Shown: positions 8,501 through 10,920 of the stretch, in pieces
Layout: every line of letters begins with the position of its first letter
How positions within the stretch are numbered: position 1 is the first letter of the stretch
Assembly: GCA_013297545.1 (NCBI GenBank)
Contig: JAAFHH010000068.1
Span: forward strand, 1 to 10,920
DNA: 10,920 bases
Reading direction: 5' to 3'
DNA from: Alphaproteobacteria bacterium
GTDB lineage: Bacteria > Pseudomonadota > Alphaproteobacteria > Elsterales > Elsteraceae
Notes under the pieces: generated by a model
Told to the model about the DNA's origin: nothing
What the model saw: only the letters and a program-made list of their open reading frames with translations
Databases searched by the model: none
Translations under genes and position numbers: made by a program

Positions 8501-10269
8501 TCTGGTCCCGCCCCTTTCAGCGCAAACGGCTGTTCGGTGTGGACCGAGAGCCCGCGGTTTTCCAGCATCGGCAGCACTTCGGACAGGGCCGCTGCTTCGC
8601 CGGTGAGGGCCAAGCGCACGCTCAAGCGCTCGCCCATCTGGACCAGTGCGACCGCTGGCTGGCCGACACCCGCGCGTTCGATGAGATCGACGTCAGCGAT
8701 CGCTTGCTCGGCATCCAACGCCTCGCGGTAGGCGGCCGGGAAGGCCGCCGCCCAGCGCCGGGCGCGGGCAATGCCGTCGGGGCCGGAGCGGGCAAAGCCG
8801 GCGGCCGTCACCCGCTCAACCCAGCTGCGGCCGGCTTCGGCCAAGCGGGCCTGCAGCGCGTCGGTGTCGATCGCGGGCACGGCGCCCGGCTTGACATCGA
8901 TGCGCACGACCAGGCGCACGAGCGGCGCGTCGGACAATTCCAGCCGCGAGCCCTGCACCGGCCCGCCCCAAGCGTCCGACAGGATCGCGTGGAAGCGCTG
9001 GCGCAGACCCGGGTCGTAATTCTCGGTCGGGATATAGACCAGGTTGGAGACGAAGCGTTCGAACGGATCTTGGCGCACGAACAGCGCGATGCGCTGGCGT
9101 TCCTGCAGGTGCAGGATGCCCATGGCGATGCGGTGCAGCTCTGTCGGATCGATCTGCCAGAGTTCATCGCGCGGGAAGGTGGTCAGGATGTGGGCGAGCG
9201 CCTTGCCATCGTGGCTCGCCGGTTGGAACCCGGCTTGCGCCAGCACGGCCTGCACTTTCTGGCGCAGGATCGGCACTTCGGATGCCAGTTGGTTCTGGGC
9301 GGAGGAGGAGAACAGACCAACAAACCGCCGTTCCGCCACCACTTTGCCGGAGGAATCGAGACGCTTGATGCCGATCACATCCATCGGCACGGAGCGGTGG
9401 ACGGTCGCCTTCTGGTTCGCCTTGGTGATCAACAGCGGTTCCGGCAGTTCCAAGAACGCGCGCACGCTGACGGGCAGGCCACCTAAGTTGCGCTGACCTT
9501 CAAAGATCTGGACATCGGGATCGCGCAACACACCAAGGCCGGAGTGCGGCACCACCACCAGCTTGGCGTCCGCACCCGAGCCCTCAAAACGGATGTCGCG
9601 AAAGCCGAGGAAGGTGAAGTGATCGGCGGCCAGCCAATCGAGGAACTGCTTGGCCTCGGCAAACTGCGCGCCATCATCCCGGCTGGCAGCCGCAGCGGCG
9701 AGTTCGACGCCGAGCGCGATCGCCTTGCCCTTCATTTCGCCCCAGTCTTCGACCGAGGCGCGCACGTCTGCCAACACCTTCAACAGGCGGGCTTCGAGGG
9801 CAGCCATCTGGTCGTCCGGCAGCAGACCGGCGACGCGGATTTGCATCTGCGATTCGGCAGCCCCACCCTCGACGTGTTGGCGGCGGCCCTCCGTGTCGCG
9901 GGTGACCCGCACGATCGGGTGGATCAGCAAGTCGACGGTCAGGCCAAAGCCGGCAATCGCCGCACCGACACTGTCGACCAGGAAGGGCATGTCGTCGTTG
10001 ACGATCTCGATCGCAAAGCCGGGCGTGGTCCAGCCATCGCTGTCCACGGTTGGGCGGAACACCCGCATCGCCGGCGCGCCCGGCCGGCGCACCGCCGCGA
10101 AGCGCCAGAGGCTTTGGGCCGCGGCAGCAGCCGGCTCGATCCCAATCGCCACCAGATCGGTGTGGGCGACCCCGGCATAGAGTTGGCGGGCAAAGGCCGC
10201 CACGTCGCCCTCAAGGCGGGATGCGACGCTGTCCAGCAGCTCAGACGAACGATCGAAACTTTCCGGCAT
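5554..10269 (-). CDS. gdhZ: NAD-specific glutamate dehydrogenase, large (about 1,600-residue) class
   Basis: This enzyme oxidatively deaminates L-glutamate to 2-oxoglutarate and ammonium with NAD+, a catabolic cytosolic step feeding the TCA cycle. The protein has 1,571 residues from ATG 10269, the usual size of the large bacterial GDH family (GdhZ in Caulobacter, GdhB in Pseudomonas). An ACT-like regulatory segment is visible around residues 85-125 (EIVNDDMPFLVDSVGAAIAG). The catalytic core holds GGIRWSDRREDFRTE (794-808), MKAQNVKNAVIVPVGSKGG with K814 and K829, GIGDMGGDVFGNG (964-976), IVIDPDPDP, GEGANLG (E1117) and NSAGVDMSDHE (from N1145), all family hallmarks. The open frame continues 46 codons upstream to 10407, but that stretch would overlap the divergent reductase gene and looks non-coding. 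ATG 10269 has GGGGGAG eight bases upstream and begins with a family-like N-terminus. In characterised relatives this class is allosterically controlled, and Caulobacter GdhZ also influences cell division. Here it leads an apparent operon with addB and addA. The symbol follows Caulobacter usage. Confidence 0.95.
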   Translation of the reverse strand: MPESFDRSSELLDSVASRLEGDVAAFARQLYAGVAHTDLVAIGIEPAAAAAQSLWRFAAVRRPGAPAMRVFRPTVDSDGWTTPGFAIEIVNDDMPFLVDSVGAAIAGFGLTVDLLIHPIVRVTRDTEGRRQHVEGGAAESQMQIRVAGLLPDDQMAALEARLLKVLADVRASVEDWGEMKGKAIALGVELAAAAASRDDGAQFAEAKQFLDWLAADHFTFLGFRDIRFEGSGADAKLVVVPHSGLGVLRDPDVQIFEGQRNLGGLPVSVRAFLELPEPLLITKANQKATVHRSVPMDVIGIKRLDSSGKVVAERRFVGLFSSSAQNQLASEVPILRQKVQAVLAQAGFQPASHDGKALAHILTTFPRDELWQIDPTELHRIAMGILHLQERQRIALFVRQDPFERFVSNLVYIPTENYDPGLRQRFHAILSDAWGGPVQGSRLELSDAPLVRLVVRIDVKPGAVPAIDTDALQARLAEAGRSWVERVTAAGFARSGPDGIARARRWAAAFPAAYREALDAEQAIADVDLIERAGVGQPAVALVQMGERLSVRLALTGEAAALSEVLPMLENRGLSVHTEQPFALKGAGPDTVWLQHFDCKLVPGSAPLAATAQLFADGFVAGWTGQAEEDGFNRLTLLAAMPWRDIAILRAYAKYLKQAGFTFSQSYIEATLAKHASIAAKLLELFRVRFDPAVTGDRTLAASGIAVEIDHLLDAVTVLDEDRILRRYVNLIQVTQRTNAYQPAADGTPKGYVSFKLDSGKVEDLPKPRPLVEVWVYAPDTEAIHLRGGRVARGGIRWSDRREDFRTEILGLMKAQNVKNAVIVPVGSKGGFVVKRPAPPEAGRAAQQERVVHSYKTLMRGLLDITDTRRGGEIVHPAAVVRHDEPDPYLVVAADKGTATFSDIANSVSEDYGFWLGDAFASGGSKGYDHKVQGITARGAWVAVERHFRELGVDLATRTIRVVGIGDMGGDVFGNGLLHSPRLKLVGAFNHMHIVIDPDPDPALSFAERQRLFKGPKSAWSDYDPAVLSPGAIVAERTAKSVRLTPEAKALLGFERDQATPADIIQALLRLDVDLLWFGGIGTYMKASDESHSDAGDRANDGLRIDATEVRARVIGEGANLGVTQKSRIEAAARGIRMDTDAIHNSAGVDMSDHEVNIKILLTDPMGRGQLNEEGRIQLLAEMSDEVADQVLRDNYLQTLSLSMMERSGVRANDDALQMMRRLEADGGLDRPVEFLPSDAMLDARRAAGGTISRSELAVLMAYAKNMLYRQLLASELPDDPFLAGDLAHYFPKPLRDRFPDAIERHGLRREIIATSITNELINRLMPHSMIALEAETGFDAPRIGEAFVVVRELFGLSALWAELEALDGVVAAGRCPAERQLDLFRDVAEATRTAIVWVATQPDLGQVGDHLTAFADRVHRLIERLPHITTAVSAPDEPGLPPGLPLKVASLVELARNLDILKLAVQAGGDIERAGRAYYDVAATCGIQRLVQLAARVTTSDRWARAARRGLVADLGRHQEALAARQIADPNWAVAAADAIANVESVLADLERGTPDLARLAVAERALRAV

Positions 10270-10277
10270 GCTGACGG

Positions 10278-10284
10278 CTCCCCC
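10278..10284 (-). promoter_or_regulatory. Ribosome-binding site of the glutamate dehydrogenase gene
   Basis: GGGGGAG occurs with eight bases spacing to the ATG at 10269. It decides between this start and the open but unlikely extension to 10407. Confidence 0.7.
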
Positions 10285-10371
10285 GCGGTATCTCGCCTGC
10301 GACCACCCGCCGCGGCTGGGGGCGACTGTAGCCGCATCTGTGTGACCCGTGTATGTCCATCGCACGATGAT

Positions 10372-10377
10372 GAGGGG
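10372..10377 (+). promoter_or_regulatory. Ribosome-binding site of the aldo/keto reductase gene
   Basis: GAGGGG lies six bases upstream of the ATG at 10384, an ordinary spacing. Confidence 0.7.
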
Positions 10378-10383
10378 ACGACG

Positions 10384-10920
10384 ATGAAACATCGCCTGCT
10401 GGGGCACACGGGGCTCAGGGTCTCTGAGCTCTGCCTCGGCACCATGACCTTCGGGCCGGATTGGGGTTGGGGCGCCGATGAAGCCGACTGCGGGCGCATC
10501 TTCGACCGGTTTGTCGAGGCCGGCGGCAGCTTCTTCGACTGTGCGGATGCCTATGTCGGTGGCAAGTCGGAAGAAATCCTCGGCCGATTGATCAAGCGCG
10601 ACCGGGCTGCGTTCACCGTCGGCACCAAGTACGGCACGGCGACGGCGAATGATTTTGCGCGCTCAGGCTCGAGCCGCAAAACCTTGCGCCAAGCGCTCGA
10701 TGCTTCGCTCACCCGCTTGGGCACCGACTACATCGACCTCTACTGGCTGCACTTCGCCGATGGGCACACGCCCATGGACGAGGTGATGCGCGCACTCGAT
10801 GACGCGGTGCGGGCTGGCAAGATCCTCTACATCGGCTTGTCCAACGTGCCGGCCTGGTGGGTCGCGCGCGCAGACTTGTTGGCGGAGCTCAAGGGTTGGA
10901 GCCGGGTCGCGGCAATCCAG
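10384..10920 (+). CDS. Aldo/keto reductase (3' end beyond window)
   Basis: This is the N-terminal 179 residues of an aldo/keto reductase, a TIM-barrel NADPH-dependent oxidoreductase of about 310-350 residues when complete. The complete catalytic tetrad is visible: D52 and Y57 in FFDCADAYVGG, K82 in VGTKYG, and H123 in YWLHFAD. Further family signatures are LCLGTMTFG near the start, GGKSEEILGRL, LRQALDASLTRLGTDYIDLY, the RAGKILYIGLSN strand (S153-N154), and the truncated stretch leading to the next barrel strand. The pattern fits the YajO/YghZ-like or plant-auxin-induced-protein-like branch rather than the classical aldose reductases, but the substrate cannot be told. The start ATG is preceded by GAGGGG with six bases spacing. 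The gene points away from the glutamate dehydrogenase operon and shares only the 114-base intergenic region with it, so it is probably transcribed separately. The C-terminal half, including most of the NADPH-binding loop, is outside the window. Confidence 0.94.
   Translation, partial: MKHRLLGHTGLRVSELCLGTMTFGPDWGWGADEADCGRIFDRFVEAGGSFFDCADAYVGGKSEEILGRLIKRDRAAFTVGTKYGTATANDFARSGSSRKTLRQALDASLTRLGTDYIDLYWLHFADGHTPMDEVMRALDDAVRAGKILYIGLSNVPAWWVARADLLAELKGWSRVAAIQ

Larger units (their letters stand above)
10270..10383. promoter_or_regulatory. Divergent intergenic region, likely promoters for both directions
   Basis: These 114 bases are the only sizeable non-coding stretch and must hold the reductase promoter. 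Very probably they also hold the promoter of the gdh-addB-addA block, since the block begins here. The only box-like match noted is TGGACA on the minus strand at 10354-10359 (5 of 6 to TTGACA), but no convincing -10 box follows at 16-18 bases. A GTGTGACCCGTGTATG stretch at about 10341-10356 has two GTGT-type half repeats and could bind a regulator; this is speculative. No terminator or strong dyad was seen. Confidence 0.5.

Noticed and set aside
6838..9486. Very long plus-strand open frame opposite the glutamate dehydrogenase gene (882 codons)
   Set aside because: Although striking in length, it shows no family motif, is His/Gln/Asp/Val rich as expected from reversed codons, and lies opposite highly conserved catalytic motifs.
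10270..10407. 46-codon N-terminal extension of the glutamate dehydrogenase
   Set aside because: It would overlap the start of the divergent reductase gene, has no clear ribosome-binding site, and does not resemble the family N-terminus; ATG 10269 has a good site.

Overview
The window is GC-rich and almost fully coding. It looks like a chromosomal segment of an alphaproteobacterium. The main reasons are an AddB with the alphaproteobacterial nuclease-domain signature and no iron-sulphur cysteines, a partner AddA helicase, a giant (about 1,570-residue) NAD-specific glutamate dehydrogenase of the type found in Caulobacter and relatives, and CCTCCCCCCGC-type palindromes of a kind common in alphaproteobacterial genomes. 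The exact order or genus cannot be fixed from this window.

Layout. Most of the window is one leftward (minus-strand) gene block. Reading in the direction of transcription, it starts at 10269 with the glutamate dehydrogenase (10269 to 5554). After only 5 bases comes addB (5548 to 2579), and addA follows with a 4-base ATGA overlap (2582 leftwards, cut by the window edge at residue 860). A short 114-base divergent intergenic region (10270-10383) separates this block from a rightward aldo/keto reductase gene (10384 on, cut by the right edge at residue 179). There is no other gap above 10 bases. No RNA genes, insertion sequences or CRISPR arrays were seen.

How the genes work together. AddA and AddB are the two subunits of the AddAB helicase-nuclease, which processes double-strand DNA breaks for RecA-dependent repair. 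The tight spacing suggests co-translation in stoichiometric amounts. The glutamate dehydrogenase links amino-acid breakdown to the TCA cycle (glutamate to 2-oxoglutarate). Its position directly upstream of addBA, with the addB ribosome-binding sequence overlapping its stop codon, implies that repair-enzyme expression is tied to that metabolic gene in this organism.

The most striking feature is inside addA. Two mirror-image, perfectly palindromic REP-like units (887-910 and 1005-1028) sit within the coding region immediately after helicase motif IV. They are read through in frame and add about 50 Pro/Gly/Ala-rich residues to a conserved DNA-repair enzyme. Five of the six reading frames are open across the whole element. 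This resembles the protein-inserted palindromic elements described in Rickettsia, but with a different sequence. No wholly novel multi-gene system was found.
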